A stretch of 64,000 bases of DNA from Sphingomonadales bacterium (lineage in GTDB: Bacteria; Pseudomonadota; Alphaproteobacteria; Sphingomonadales; Sphingomonadaceae): NCBI GenBank assembly GCA_016707885.1, contig JADJGU010000002.1:310001-374000 (forward strand), read 5' to 3'. The translations under genes and the position numbers were made by a program. Position 1 is the stretch's first letter; each line of letters opens with the position of its first letter. The notes beneath the pieces are model-generated. The model was given only the letters and a program-made list of their open reading frames with translations, ran no database searches and had not been told where the DNA came from. Positions 8,359 to 16,786 of the stretch are shown here, one piece after another.

Positions 8359-9858
8359 ATGTTCGATAAGCTGAGCGACCGGTTGGGAGGCGTATTTGAC
8401 CGCCTGCGCGGTCGTGGTGCTCTGAACGAAAATGACGTGCGAGAGGCAATGCGCGAAGTGCGCGTGGCCTTGCTCGAAGCCGACGTTGCGCTTCCCGTTG
8501 CCCGCGAATTTGTCGAGAAAGTGACCGAGCAGGCCGTTGGTCAGTCGGTACTCAAATCGGTTACGCCTGGTCAGCAGGTCGTCAAGATCGTCAATGATGC
8601 GCTTGTCGAAATGCTGGGCTCGGATGCGAGCGATCTGAATCTGGCTGTTGCCCCGCCTGCGGTCATCATGATGGTCGGCTTGCAGGGCTCGGGCAAAACC
8701 ACCACGACTGCAAAAATTGCGAAACTTCTCAAAGAGAAAGAGCGCAAGAAGGTGTTGATGGCGTCATTGGACGTCAACCGTCCGGCAGCGCAGGAGCAGT
8801 TGGCGACGCTCGGTACGCAGGTTGATGTCGCGACATTGCCGATTGTCGCCGGTCAGCAGCCGGTCGATATTGCCAAGCGCGCGATGCAGGCGGCGAAGCT
8901 GCAGGGCTTTGACGTGCTGATGCTCGATACTGCGGGCCGCCTGCATGTCGACCAGCAGTTGATGGACGAAATGAAGGCGGTCGCAAATACCGCCACGCCG
9001 CAAGAAATCCTGCTCGTGGTCGACTCGTTGACGGGTCAGGACGCGGTCAATGTCGCCCAGAATTTCAGTGAACAGGTTGACCTGACTGGCGTTGTTTTGA
9101 CGCGTATGGACGGCGATGCGCGCGGTGGTGCCGCATTGTCGATGCGCGCGGTTACCGGCAAGCCGATCAAATTTGCGGGCGTCGGCGAAAAGCTCGATGC
9201 GATCGAGGCGTTCTACCCCGACCGCGTTGCAGGCCGCATCCTCGGCATGGGTGACGTTGTCGGCCTGGTCGAACGTGCGGCGCAGGTTGTCGACCAGGAA
9301 GAATCCGAAAAGCTTGCCGCCAAAATGGCGAAAGGCCAGTTCGACCTAAACGATTTGCGCGCCCAGTTGCGCCAGATGACCAAGATGGGCGGCCTGGGTG
9401 CGCTGGCAGGGATGATGCCGGGCATGAAAAAGGCCAAGGCAGCGATGCAGGCTGGCGGCATGGATGACAAACTGCTGCTGCGCATGGATGCGATTATCGG
9501 CTCGATGACGCCGAAAGAGCGGGAAAAGCCTGCCCTATTGAATGCCAAACGCAAAATTCGCGTTGCCAATGGATCGGGCACCACGGTGCAAGACGTAAAC
9601 CGCCTCCTGAAAATGCATCAGGAGATGGAAAGCGCGATGAAGCGCATCAGGAAAATGGGCGGGCTGAAGGGCTTGGCCGCGCTGTTCGGCAAGTCGGGCG
9701 GCGATCTGGGTGCGACGATGGAAGGGATGCACGGACTTCCGCCGGGGTCGATGCCCAAAGGATTGGGTGGCGGCTTTGGCAGTTTGCCGGGAATGCCCGG
9801 TGGCGGGGCAGGTGGATTGCCGGCTGACCTTGCCAATTTGCTGGGCAAAAAGAAGTAG
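8359..9858 (+). CDS. ffh: Signal recognition particle protein Ffh
   Basis: 499-aa SRP54 homologue that binds signal peptides and 4.5S RNA. NG domain: LQGSGKTTTTAKIAK (G1), DVNRPAAQEQL, DTAGRLHVD (G3), TRMDGDARGG (G4). The Met-rich M domain occupies about residues 310-450 (MMPGMKKAKAAM, KMHQEMESAMKRIRKMGG), followed by a Gly/Pro-rich tail ending in KKK. The start at 8359 (MFDKLSDRLGG) has a GAAGGAAG ribosome-binding site; the in-frame upstream extension does not resemble the family. First gene of ffh-rpsP-rimM-trmD-rplS. Confidence 0.97.
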   Translation: MFDKLSDRLGGVFDRLRGRGALNENDVREAMREVRVALLEADVALPVAREFVEKVTEQAVGQSVLKSVTPGQQVVKIVNDALVEMLGSDASDLNLAVAPPAVIMMVGLQGSGKTTTTAKIAKLLKEKERKKVLMASLDVNRPAAQEQLATLGTQVDVATLPIVAGQQPVDIAKRAMQAAKLQGFDVLMLDTAGRLHVDQQLMDEMKAVANTATPQEILLVVDSLTGQDAVNVAQNFSEQVDLTGVVLTRMDGDARGGAALSMRAVTGKPIKFAGVGEKLDAIEAFYPDRVAGRILGMGDVVGLVERAAQVVDQEESEKLAAKMAKGQFDLNDLRAQLRQMTKMGGLGALAGMMPGMKKAKAAMQAGGMDDKLLLRMDAIIGSMTPKEREKPALLNAKRKIRVANGSGTTVQDVNRLLKMHQEMESAMKRIRKMGGLKGLAALFGKSGGDLGATMEGMHGLPPGSMPKGLGGGFGSLPGMPGGGAGGLPADLANLLGKKK

Positions 9859-9908
9859 TTTTTCATTTTAATACAAGAAATTGAATCAGAAAGGTAAAGG
9901 TAAATCTT

Positions 9909-10424
9909 ATGGCATTGGCTATGCGTTTGTCACGCGGCGGTTCGAAGAAGCGCCCCTATTACAAAATCGTCGTTGCAGATGCGCGTGCACCGCGCGACGG
10001 CAAGTTCATTGAGCGCATCGGCAGCTACAACCCGCTGCTCGCCAAGGATGATGCAGCTCGCATCGTTCTTGACGCCGACCGCGCAAAGCATTGGCTGGCC
10101 GCTGGTGCGCAGCCTTCGGACCGCGTTGCCCGCTTCCTCGACGCCGCTGGCGTCAAGGAGCGTTCGGCCAAGGTAAACGCCAAGAAGGGCGAACCTGGCC
10201 AGAAAGCCAAGGATCGCGCAGAAGACAAGGCTGCAAAGCTGGCAGAAGCTGAAGAAGCCGCTGCTGCTGCTGCCGCTGCTCCGGCGGTTGAAGAAGCTGT
10301 TGCTGAAGAAGCAGCGCCTGTTGATGAAGTTGCCGCTGAAGCACCTGCTGCTGAAGAAGCTGCGCCTGCCGCAGAAGAAGCACCTGCTGCTGAAGAAGCC
10401 AGCGAAGAAAAGGCCGAGGGTTGA
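9909..10424 (+). CDS. rpsP: 30S ribosomal protein S16 with long Ala/Glu-rich tail
   Basis: 171 aa. Residues 1 to about 82 are the S16 core (MRLSRGGSKKRPYYKIVVADARAPRDG..., FIERIGSYNPLL, DRAKHWLAAGAQPSDRV). The remaining ~90 residues are a low-complexity, strongly acidic tail built from repeated AEEA/APAAEEA units. S16 is normally 80-110 aa; alphaproteobacterial versions often carry extensions, and this one is on the long side. The tail starts with a basic KGEPGQKAKDR stretch. rimM follows 3 bp after the stop codon. Confidence 0.95.
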   Translation: MALAMRLSRGGSKKRPYYKIVVADARAPRDGKFIERIGSYNPLLAKDDAARIVLDADRAKHWLAAGAQPSDRVARFLDAAGVKERSAKVNAKKGEPGQKAKDRAEDKAAKLAEAEEAAAAAAAAPAVEEAVAEEAAPVDEVAAEAPAAEEAAPAAEEAPAAEEASEEKAEG

Positions 10425-10427
10425 TCC

Positions 10428-10907
10428 TTGGCTGAAAAGACCGTCACGCTTGCGGCCGTTGCCGGTGCGCATGGCGTGACGGGCGAAGTCCGGTTGAAGC
10501 TGTTCGCGGAAAGCGTGGACAGCCTCAAACGGCATAAAAGCTATAATGGCGGCGCTTTGACGCTGAAATCGGTGCGTGCCCATAAAGGCGGCGCCATCGC
10601 GCGCTTTGCCGAGATTGCTGACCGCAACGCTGCAGAGGCGCTGCGCAGCACGCTCCTCACCGGATCACGCGCCGAATTGCCTGTTTTGGCAGAGGGTGAG
10701 TATTACTATTCCGATCTGATAGGCTTGCCGTGCGTTTCCACGGAAGGCACTGATCTGGGCTTTTGTGTCGCCGTCGATAATTTCGGCGCGGGCGACATAT
10801 TAGAAATCGAAAAGCCCGACAAAAAACGCTTCATGGTGCCGATGAATGCGAAAGCTGTGCCCGAGTGGGGCGACAGGATCGTTGTCGAAGCGGCGTTCGT
10901 CCAATGA
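10428..10907 (+). CDS. rimM: 16S rRNA processing (ribosome maturation) protein RimM
   Basis: 159-aa 30S maturation factor, which binds S19 during assembly of the 30S head. The N-terminal RimM barrel has GAHGVTGEVRLKLF; the PRC-type C-terminal barrel has EYYYSDLIGLPC and MVPMNAKAVPEWGD. The start is a TTG at 10428, 3 bp after the rpsP stop. Its stop codon overlaps the trmD ATG as ATGA (10904-10907), so the two are translationally coupled. Confidence 0.94.
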   Translation: MAEKTVTLAAVAGAHGVTGEVRLKLFAESVDSLKRHKSYNGGALTLKSVRAHKGGAIARFAEIADRNAAEALRSTLLTGSRAELPVLAEGEYYYSDLIGLPCVSTEGTDLGFCVAVDNFGAGDILEIEKPDKKRFMVPMNAKAVPEWGDRIVVEAAFVQ

Positions 10908-11608
10908 CCTTCCAAGCCCAAATCCTGACCCTCTACCCAGAGATGTTTCCCGGCCCGCTAGGTGTCTCTCTGGCTGGCCGCGCTTTGGCCGAGGGCAAAT
11001 GGGCCTGTTCGCCGATCCAGATCCGCGACTTTGCGACCGACAAGCATCGTACCGTTGACGATACCCCGGCAGGCGGAGGGGCAGGAATGGTGTTGAAGGC
11101 TGACGTCATGGCGGCAGTCGTTGACCATGCAATTGAAAAACAACCGCAAATTCCAGTTCTGGCAATGACGCCTCGAGGCAAGCCGATGACCCAGCAGCGG
11201 GTTCGTGAACTTGCAACCGGCCCGGGGGTAACAATTCTCTGCGGTCGTTTCGAAGGCTTTGACGAGCGCCTGTTCGAGGCACGACCGCAAATCGAACAGG
11301 TCAGCATGGGCGACATCATCCTCTCCGGCGGAGAAATGGGCGCTTTAATGCTATTAGACGCTTGCATTCGGCTGCTTCCCGGCGTAATGGGCGCGCCCGA
11401 TAGTGGTGATGATGAGTCCTTTGAACAGGGCCTCCTTGAATATCCACACTATACCCGACCTGCTATTTGGGAAGGGCGCACGATCCCTGAAGTGCTGCGA
11501 TCGGGGGATCATGCGAAGATCGACGCCTGGCGGAAACAACAGGCCGAGAACGATACACGGTTACGCAGGCCAGACCTTTGGGAGCGTTACAAGAACGCTC
11601 GGGACTGA
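10904..11608 (+). CDS. trmD: tRNA (guanine37-N1)-methyltransferase TrmD
   Basis: 234-aa SPOUT methyltransferase making m1G37 in tRNAs. Family motifs: LTLYPEMFPGPLG near the N-terminus, the GGGAGMVLK loop, TILCGRFEGFDERL, and the trefoil-knot SAM site LSGGEMGALMLLDACIRLLPGV. I chose the ATG at 10904, overlapping the rimM stop, over an in-frame upstream start at 10865. rplS begins 42 bp downstream in the same operon. Confidence 0.96.
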   Translation: MTFQAQILTLYPEMFPGPLGVSLAGRALAEGKWACSPIQIRDFATDKHRTVDDTPAGGGAGMVLKADVMAAVVDHAIEKQPQIPVLAMTPRGKPMTQQRVRELATGPGVTILCGRFEGFDERLFEARPQIEQVSMGDIILSGGEMGALMLLDACIRLLPGVMGAPDSGDDESFEQGLLEYPHYTRPAIWEGRTIPEVLRSGDHAKIDAWRKQQAENDTRLRRPDLWERYKNARD

Positions 11609-11650
11609 CCTGCCTCTGGCGAGCGGCGTGAAGAAGGAAGAAGACAGGCC

Positions 11651-12037
11651 ATGAACCTGATCCAGACACTTGAGCAAGAGGCGATTGCCGAACTTGCCAC
11701 CAAGAAGAATATCCCGGAATTCCGGGCCGGTGACACGCTGAAAGTCGGCGTGAAGGTGATCGAAGGCGATCGCACCCGTGTGCAGAATTATGAAGGCGTG
11801 TGCATCGCACGTTCGAACAAGGGCATGGGATCGAATTTCACCGTTCGCAAAATTTCGTTCGGCGAAGGCGTAGAGCGCGTATTCCCGCTGTATTCGCCCA
11901 ATGTCGAAAGCATCGAAGTGGTTCGTCGCGGTGCCGTGCGTCGTGCGAAGCTTTACTATCTGCGTGGTCGCACCGGTAAGAAGGCACGTATTGCCGAACG
12001 CCGCGATCCCCGCATTACTACCAAACAGGAAGGCTGA
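11651..12037 (+). CDS. rplS: 50S ribosomal protein L19
   Basis: 128 aa, the usual L19 length. Signature residues are FRAGDTLKVGVKVIEGDRTRVQNYEGV and SFGEGVERVFPLYSPNVESIEVVRRG, followed by AKLYYLRGRTGKKARI. Last gene of the ffh operon; a strong terminator follows 42 bp after the stop codon. AAGGAAGAAG before the ATG serves as ribosome-binding site. Confidence 0.97.
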   Translation: MNLIQTLEQEAIAELATKKNIPEFRAGDTLKVGVKVIEGDRTRVQNYEGVCIARSNKGMGSNFTVRKISFGEGVERVFPLYSPNVESIEVVRRGAVRRAKLYYLRGRTGKKARIAERRDPRITTKQEG

Positions 12038-12078
12038 GGCTGATCCCGTCTGGTTGCATATAACCAAGATACCGAAAG

Positions 12079-12114
12079 GGCCGGGATCCGCTAAAGGGAC
12101 CCGGCCTTTTTTGT
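12079..12114 (+). terminator. Terminator of the ffh-rplS operon
   Basis: A GGCCGGG...CC arm pairs with GG...CCCGGCC (one mismatch, one wobble) around a 6-nt loop, and is followed by six T. Directly downstream of rplS. Confidence 0.8.
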
Positions 12115-12116
12115 TG

Positions 12117-12141
12117 CCTGCCCCCGCGAAGGCGGGGGTCC
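12117..12141. repeat. REP-like GC-rich palindrome
   Basis: A perfect 7-bp inverted repeat (CCCCCGC, GAAG loop, GCGGGGG) at 12121-12138 lies between the rplS terminator and asd. Its form recalls intergenic palindromes common in sphingomonad genomes (from memory). I saw no second copy in this window. Confidence 0.5.
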
Positions 12142-12172
12142 CGATAGCAAGTTCGAATTTGAGGAATTGAAA

Positions 12173-13198
12173 ATGGGTTATCGAGTAGTTGTCGCTGGCG
12201 CCACGGGCAATGTCGGGCGTGAAATGCTGAACATCCTTGCCGAGCGCGAATTTCCGGCGGACGAAATCGTCGCACTCGCCTCGTCGCGATCTGCGGGTGA
12301 CACCATTGAATATGGCGACACCGGCAAAATGCTCAAAATCCAGAATATCGAGCATTTTGACCCGACTGGTTGGGACATGGCGTTGTTCGCCATCGGGTCA
12401 GATGCGACCAAAATCCACGCACCGCGCTTTGCCGCTGCAGGCTGTGTGGTGATCGACAACAGCTCGCTTTACCGTATGGACCCGGATGTGCCGTTGATCG
12501 TGCCTGAGGTGAACCCTGACGCTATTGACGGCTACACAGCGCGCAACATCATCGCCAATCCCAACTGCTCGACTGCACAGATGGTCGTCGCGCTGAAACC
12601 TTTGCACGATGCTGCGAAAATCCTGCGCGTAGTGGTTTCGACCTATCAGTCGGTTTCGGGCGCGGGCAAGGAAGGTATGGATGAACTGTTCGAGCAATCG
12701 CGCAACATCTTCGTGGGTGACCAGTCCGAGCCGCGCAAATTCACCAAGCAGATCGCCTTCAACGTCATCCCCCATATCGACAAGTTCCTTGAGGACGGAT
12801 CGACGAAGGAAGAGTGGAAGATGGTGGTTGAAACCAAAAAGATCCTCGACCCCAAGATCAAGGTGACCGCAACCTGCGTGCGCGTTCCCGTTTTCGTCGG
12901 CCATTCGGAATCGATCAATATCGAATTCGAAAATGAGCTGTCCGCGCAAGAGGCCCAAAACATCCTGCGCGAAGCCCCCGGCGTGATGCTGGTCGATAAG
13001 CGCGAGGATGGCGGCTATGTGACGCCGGTTGAATGCGTCGGCGACTATGCAACCTTCATCAGCCGCGTGCGTGACGATTCGACGGTCGACAACGGCCTCA
13101 ATCTATGGTGCGTTTCCGATAATTTGCGCAAAGGTGCGGCGCTCAATGCCGTGCAAATTGCTGAATTGCTCGGCCGTAGGCACTTGAAAAAGGGCTGA
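12173..13198 (+). CDS. asd: Aspartate-semialdehyde dehydrogenase
   Basis: 341-aa NADP-dependent enzyme reducing aspartyl phosphate to the semialdehyde, the branch-point step toward lysine/DAP, threonine and methionine. N-terminal Rossmann motif GATGNVGREML, catalytic C132 in NPNCSTAQM, and the active-site/substrate segment RVPVFVGHSE. The ATG at 12173 has GAGGA at 7 nt; a TTG two codons upstream is less likely. Monocistronic between the ffh-operon terminator and the hairpin at 13211. Confidence 0.96.
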   Translation: MGYRVVVAGATGNVGREMLNILAEREFPADEIVALASSRSAGDTIEYGDTGKMLKIQNIEHFDPTGWDMALFAIGSDATKIHAPRFAAAGCVVIDNSSLYRMDPDVPLIVPEVNPDAIDGYTARNIIANPNCSTAQMVVALKPLHDAAKILRVVVSTYQSVSGAGKEGMDELFEQSRNIFVGDQSEPRKFTKQIAFNVIPHIDKFLEDGSTKEEWKMVVETKKILDPKIKVTATCVRVPVFVGHSESINIEFENELSAQEAQNILREAPGVMLVDKREDGGYVTPVECVGDYATFISRVRDDSTVDNGLNLWCVSDNLRKGAALNAVQIAELLGRRHLKKG

Positions 13199-13210
13199 AT
13201 CTAATCCGGG

Positions 13211-13237
13211 CGATTGGCGGCAAATAGCCGCCAATCG
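13211..13237. terminator. Convergent hairpin terminator between asd and the EreA/ChaN-like gene
   Basis: A perfect 11-bp stem (CGATTGGCGGC / GCCGCCAATCG) with an AAATA loop lies between two convergent genes. T-runs are short (TTCATTT on the plus side), so termination in either direction is inferred from position and stem strength. Confidence 0.6.
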
Positions 13238-13238
13238 T

Positions 13239-14480
13239 TCATTTGGACTGTATCATAGTCGCCGGTCGAACGGCAGCAAACACGAGATAGAAGTCAAAGG
13301 CGAGGATCAACTCGCGCGATCTTGCGTCGATGTTTTTGAGTTTGCCGAGTGTTGCTCGCATTGGCCGGAAATCAACAAGCGTGACCGGCCCCTTTTTCTC
13401 AATCGCTTTCAAAGCCGGTGCATTGGCCGCCATTGCTTCACAAGGCTCTGCTTTGTTGCTCTGGGGCGAGCGAGCTTGACCGCCAAAACAGTCGACCATG
13501 ATATTGACCACGCCAATTTCCTGACCATGCCCCCATTCAGCAGCGAAATTGCCAAATGCCGGTAAATTTGTGTCGTTGATCCCGCGCATCGCATGGTTCC
13601 CGCCCAATTTTACCAAAACCCGGGGATTCCGACCCAGGTTTGATTTTGCCTTATTATAAGCGGTGACAAAATTGGTTTTCATATAGTTTTCGCGTTTGAG
13701 GTTTGCTTCGTAGAAACTGCCGATGCCGCGCGTATAGGGCGCATAAATGGCGTTGGTTATGCGCAGCGCCGCCACAATCTCGCTCACAATCGTATTGCCG
13801 GTAAAGGCATCCGCCAATGCGTCAATGGCAGGATCGTCGATGGATCCGACCATCATCGGATCTTTACTTTGAGCAGCGCCAAAGTTTTCGACAGCCGCTT
13901 TTTGCGCGTCAGTATTCGCCTCGCGTTGCAATATCGGAAGAAGCGAAGCACCTGATCCCACAAACTCCTGATCCAGCCCCCACAATGGTTCGATTTTCTC
14001 CGGCGAACGCAATGCCATTGCCTCCGCCGCTTTCGATTCTTCCGCGAAGAACAGAAATGGGAAAGCGAAACCATGGCCACTGCGCGCTTGCCATGCCTCG
14101 AGCTTGCCGGCACCTTGTTTTATCAACTCGGCTGCATATCGGGTGGACCAAGGGCCTACTTCGATCGCCAGCGCATCAGATTTGAGAGTTGCATGTAGTT
14201 GGTTGGCGAGAGCCGGAATGTCTGCGGTTGCGTGCTGTTCGCCCAAAATCACGATGCCTGCATTCTCTCCCTCGCCAATCAGGCGATCCCAGCCGGGTCC
14301 TGAATAGGTGCCATCTACACCCACATTGATGGTGAGGCTGTTTTCGTTGAGCAAAACAACCGTTTCGGCGTCGAACTTATCCGGGTCGCTCTGTTGTACA
14401 GGCTCCGTTGCTTGCGCTGCTGTGTTTGGGTTCAAAACTGCCAACATGGCGGCTGCAAATATGAAGTTGCTGTTGGTCAT
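13239..14480 (-). CDS. Secreted EreA/ChaN-superfamily-like protein of unknown function
   Basis: 413 aa with an N-terminal signal peptide (hydrophobic residues about 6-15, then an ATAAQA-type cleavage region near 24). Residues near 75-90 contain VILGEQHATADIPAL, and a later segment has KLGGNHAMRG. A GExH motif followed by a distal Asn-His element recalls the erythromycin-esterase/ChaN/TIKI-like superfamily, members of which are esterases, haem-binding lipoproteins or metalloproteases. The assignment is from motif memory and is weak. No metabolic neighbours help: asd converges on one side and the HCCA-isomerase-like gene diverges on the other. Confidence 0.55.
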   Translation of the reverse strand: MTNSNFIFAAAMLAVLNPNTAAQATEPVQQSDPDKFDAETVVLLNENSLTINVGVDGTYSGPGWDRLIGEGENAGIVILGEQHATADIPALANQLHATLKSDALAIEVGPWSTRYAAELIKQGAGKLEAWQARSGHGFAFPFLFFAEESKAAEAMALRSPEKIEPLWGLDQEFVGSGASLLPILQREANTDAQKAAVENFGAAQSKDPMMVGSIDDPAIDALADAFTGNTIVSEIVAALRITNAIYAPYTRGIGSFYEANLKRENYMKTNFVTAYNKAKSNLGRNPRVLVKLGGNHAMRGINDTNLPAFGNFAAEWGHGQEIGVVNIMVDCFGGQARSPQSNKAEPCEAMAANAPALKAIEKKGPVTLVDFRPMRATLGKLKNIDARSRELILAFDFYLVFAAVRPATMIQSK

Positions 14481-14542
14481 CGCGCCTCTCCCTCAGCATC
14501 TGTGTTACCTTAATAATACAGATAGGCAAGTGACAGCTTGGG

Positions 14543-14570
14543 TTGGCAGCAGGTAACGTGCTGCTATAGT
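14543..14570 (+). promoter_or_regulatory. Candidate promoter placing the start codon at or near +1
   Basis: TTGGCA, a 16-bp spacer and TATAGT (14565-14570). Only six bases separate the -10 hexamer from the ATG at 14577 and there is no Shine-Dalgarno sequence, which suggests a leaderless transcript. Confidence 0.45.
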
Positions 14571-14576
14571 CAGCTC

Positions 14577-15224
14577 ATGACACTGACAGCCGACCTCTTC
14601 TTCTCGTTCCGCTCGCCCTATTCCTACCTCGCCATTGGCCGATACCGGGCAATGGCGGAGGAGTGGGATGTCGATATCGCGCTGCGACCGGTCTATCCGC
14701 TCGCCATTCGAGAGCCTGATTTTTTTGAGCGCAATCCGCCCAACTGGCTGCGCTATACTTTTACCGATATGTTTCGTGTGGCCCAGTTTCACGGAATCCC
14801 CTTTGGCCCGCCACGGCCCGATCCGATTGTGCAGAATGTGATGACGCGCAAGATTGCGGACGAGCAGCCCTTTATCTTTCGTCTGACACGATTGGGGCAA
14901 GCTGCAAGCCGTCGTGGGAAGGGTACTGCCTTTGCACATGAGGCAGGGCGGCTAATCTGGGGCGGTGCGGAAAACTGGCATGAGGGCGAGCATATGGTCG
15001 AGGCGGCGCAACGCGCGGGACTCGATCTGGCCGAACTCGATGCAGAGGCTGTCGCCGATGCAGAAGCACTCGACGCAGAAATCCACGCCAACCAGGCAGC
15101 GCTGGAGGCTGGCGGTCATTGGGGTGTGCCGACGCTGGTGTTTGAAGGCGAGCCCTTTTTCGGGCAAGACCGTATCGAAATGGCGCTCTGGCGGATGCAG
15201 CAAAAAGGGCTGCAGAGACGCTAG
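14577..15224 (+). CDS. 2-hydroxychromene-2-carboxylate isomerase / DsbA-like thioredoxin-fold protein
   Basis: 215 aa. The N-terminus TADLFFSFRSPYSYLA matches the kappa-GST/HCCA-isomerase group, where a serine of the SPYSYLA segment replaces the redox cysteine. C-terminal GHWGVPTLVFEGEPFFGQDRIE is the cis-proline strand and the closing segment of the family. HCCA isomerases act with glutathione in naphthalene catabolism, but no aromatic-degradation genes are nearby, so the substrate is open. The start is the ATG at 14577. Its stop faces the emrB stop codon 2 bp away. Confidence 0.8.
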   Translation: MTLTADLFFSFRSPYSYLAIGRYRAMAEEWDVDIALRPVYPLAIREPDFFERNPPNWLRYTFTDMFRVAQFHGIPFGPPRPDPIVQNVMTRKIADEQPFIFRLTRLGQAASRRGKGTAFAHEAGRLIWGGAENWHEGEHMVEAAQRAGLDLAELDAEAVADAEALDAEIHANQAALEAGGHWGVPTLVFEGEPFFGQDRIEMALWRMQQKGLQRR

Positions 15225-15226
15225 GC

Positions 15227-16786
15227 CTAATCGGGCAAGTGTTGCGGTGGGCCGACCTCAGGTTTCACGGGTTTGATCAACAACACCAGCGGCAAGAACG
15301 CGAGCACCATATAGAACATCAGCTGGAAGTCGCTCAGATAGGCAATCATTGCCGCTTGCCGGTTTACCTCCAGGTCCAGCACGCGCATCACGGCATCGCC
15401 GAGCACGCCGAAGCGGTCGGCAGTTGACGGATCAATCACGTCAAAGCTTGATGAAGTTATCCTGCTGCCCAATTCTTCATGGTTGATCTGCATGTTGCGC
15501 GTCAGCATCGTCACGCTGATGGAAATCCCCAAACTGCCGCCCAGACTGCGTGCCAGATAAAGCAGGCTTGAGGCATCGGTGCGCACTGACAGGGGTAGCG
15601 TCGAAAATGCGATCACATTGGTAGGCATGAAGGTAACACCCATGCCAAAGCCTTGCAGCAAGCCAACGGTGATGAAGTGCCAAGCCCCCATTTCGATGGC
15701 CCAACCGGTCATCAGCCACATTGACAGCGCGACGAGCGAAAAACCCGAGAAAATGATCCAGCGAATGTCGAGGAAGGTGACCAACCGGCCAGCCACCACC
15801 ATCCCGATCAATATTCCAATTCCGCGCGGGGCAAGCAGCGCGCCGGTGTCGAATACGGTGTAGCCATAGATGTTCTGCAGCATCGGCGGCAGCAGCGCAA
15901 ATATGCCGTACATCATCAGGCCAATCAGCGATCCGAACATCAATGCCGTCAGAAAATTACCGTTGGTGATCATGTTGGGATCGAACAACGGCTTTTTGGT
16001 CGTCATGCTGTGGATAGCAAACATCCAGAATGCAGCTATCGCAACACCTAGTTCAATGATGATTTCCCAGCTTTCGAACCAGTCTTCATGCTGGCCACGA
16101 TCAAGCATCAATTGCAACGAAGCGAGGCCAAGCGCGAGCATCGCGAAGCCGAAGACGTCGAGCTTTCGTTCGGTAACCGGGCGGGATGGCAATAGCCACC
16201 AGAGCAGCGCCAGTGTCGGGATTCCGATGGGCAGGTTGATGTAGAATACCCAGCGCCAGTTATAGCTTTCGGTTAGCCAGCCTCCGATCATCGGTCCGAA
16301 TATGGGCGCAATCATGATGCCCATACCCCAAACCTGCATCGCGCGGGGCGCTTTTTCGGGTGGGTTGATGTCGAGCAGGATGGTTTGAGAAAGAGGACCG
16401 ATAAAGGCTGCGCATATACCCTGTAATATGCGGAACAGAACCATTTGCGTCAGGCTTGTGGCAATTCCGCACAGCATCGATGTCACAATAAAGCCAGCAA
16501 CAGCAAGCAGGAACAGCCTGCGCGATCCGACACGATCTGACAGCCAACCGGCAGCGGGCATCGCGACCGCGCTGGCGAGGATATAGCTTGTGAGCACCCA
16601 GGTGACGCTGTCGATCGTCGCGCCCAGACTGGTCTGCATATGCGGGATCGCGACATTGGCAATTGTGGAATCGAGTATCTGGATGATCGACGCACCCATC
16701 ACGGCCACCGTGAGCAGCCACTTGTGCTCGACGGGTAGAGCCGCTTTGCCGGGCGAGTAGTTACTTGCTGGTGTCGATGCGGACAT
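15227..16786 (-). CDS. emrB: DHA2-family MFS multidrug transporter (EmrB-like)
   Basis: 519 aa with about 14 membrane helices, the DHA2 (drug:H+ antiporter-2) topology. Characteristic segments: LDSTIANVAIPHMQTSLGA in helix 1, the motif A-like SDRVGSRRLFL, and GPMIGGWLTESYNWRWVFYINLPIG, the antiporter motif C region. The N-terminus overlaps the end of emrA by 26 bp, so the pair is translationally linked. It is expected to form a tripartite efflux pump with the adjacent membrane-fusion protein and an outer-membrane channel encoded elsewhere. Confidence 0.9.
   Translation of the reverse strand: MSASTPASNYSPGKAALPVEHKWLLTVAVMGASIIQILDSTIANVAIPHMQTSLGATIDSVTWVLTSYILASAVAMPAAGWLSDRVGSRRLFLLAVAGFIVTSMLCGIATSLTQMVLFRILQGICAAFIGPLSQTILLDINPPEKAPRAMQVWGMGIMIAPIFGPMIGGWLTESYNWRWVFYINLPIGIPTLALLWWLLPSRPVTERKLDVFGFAMLALGLASLQLMLDRGQHEDWFESWEIIIELGVAIAAFWMFAIHSMTTKKPLFDPNMITNGNFLTALMFGSLIGLMMYGIFALLPPMLQNIYGYTVFDTGALLAPRGIGILIGMVVAGRLVTFLDIRWIIFSGFSLVALSMWLMTGWAIEMGAWHFITVGLLQGFGMGVTFMPTNVIAFSTLPLSVRTDASSLLYLARSLGGSLGISISVTMLTRNMQINHEELGSRITSSSFDVIDPSTADRFGVLGDAVMRVLDLEVNRQAAMIAYLSDFQLMFYMVLAFLPLVLLIKPVKPEVGPPQHLPD

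Noticed and set aside
10025..10528. Ala/Ser-rich minus-strand ORF over rpsP-rimM
   Set aside because: Arises from reverse-complementing the Ala/Glu repeat of the S16 tail.
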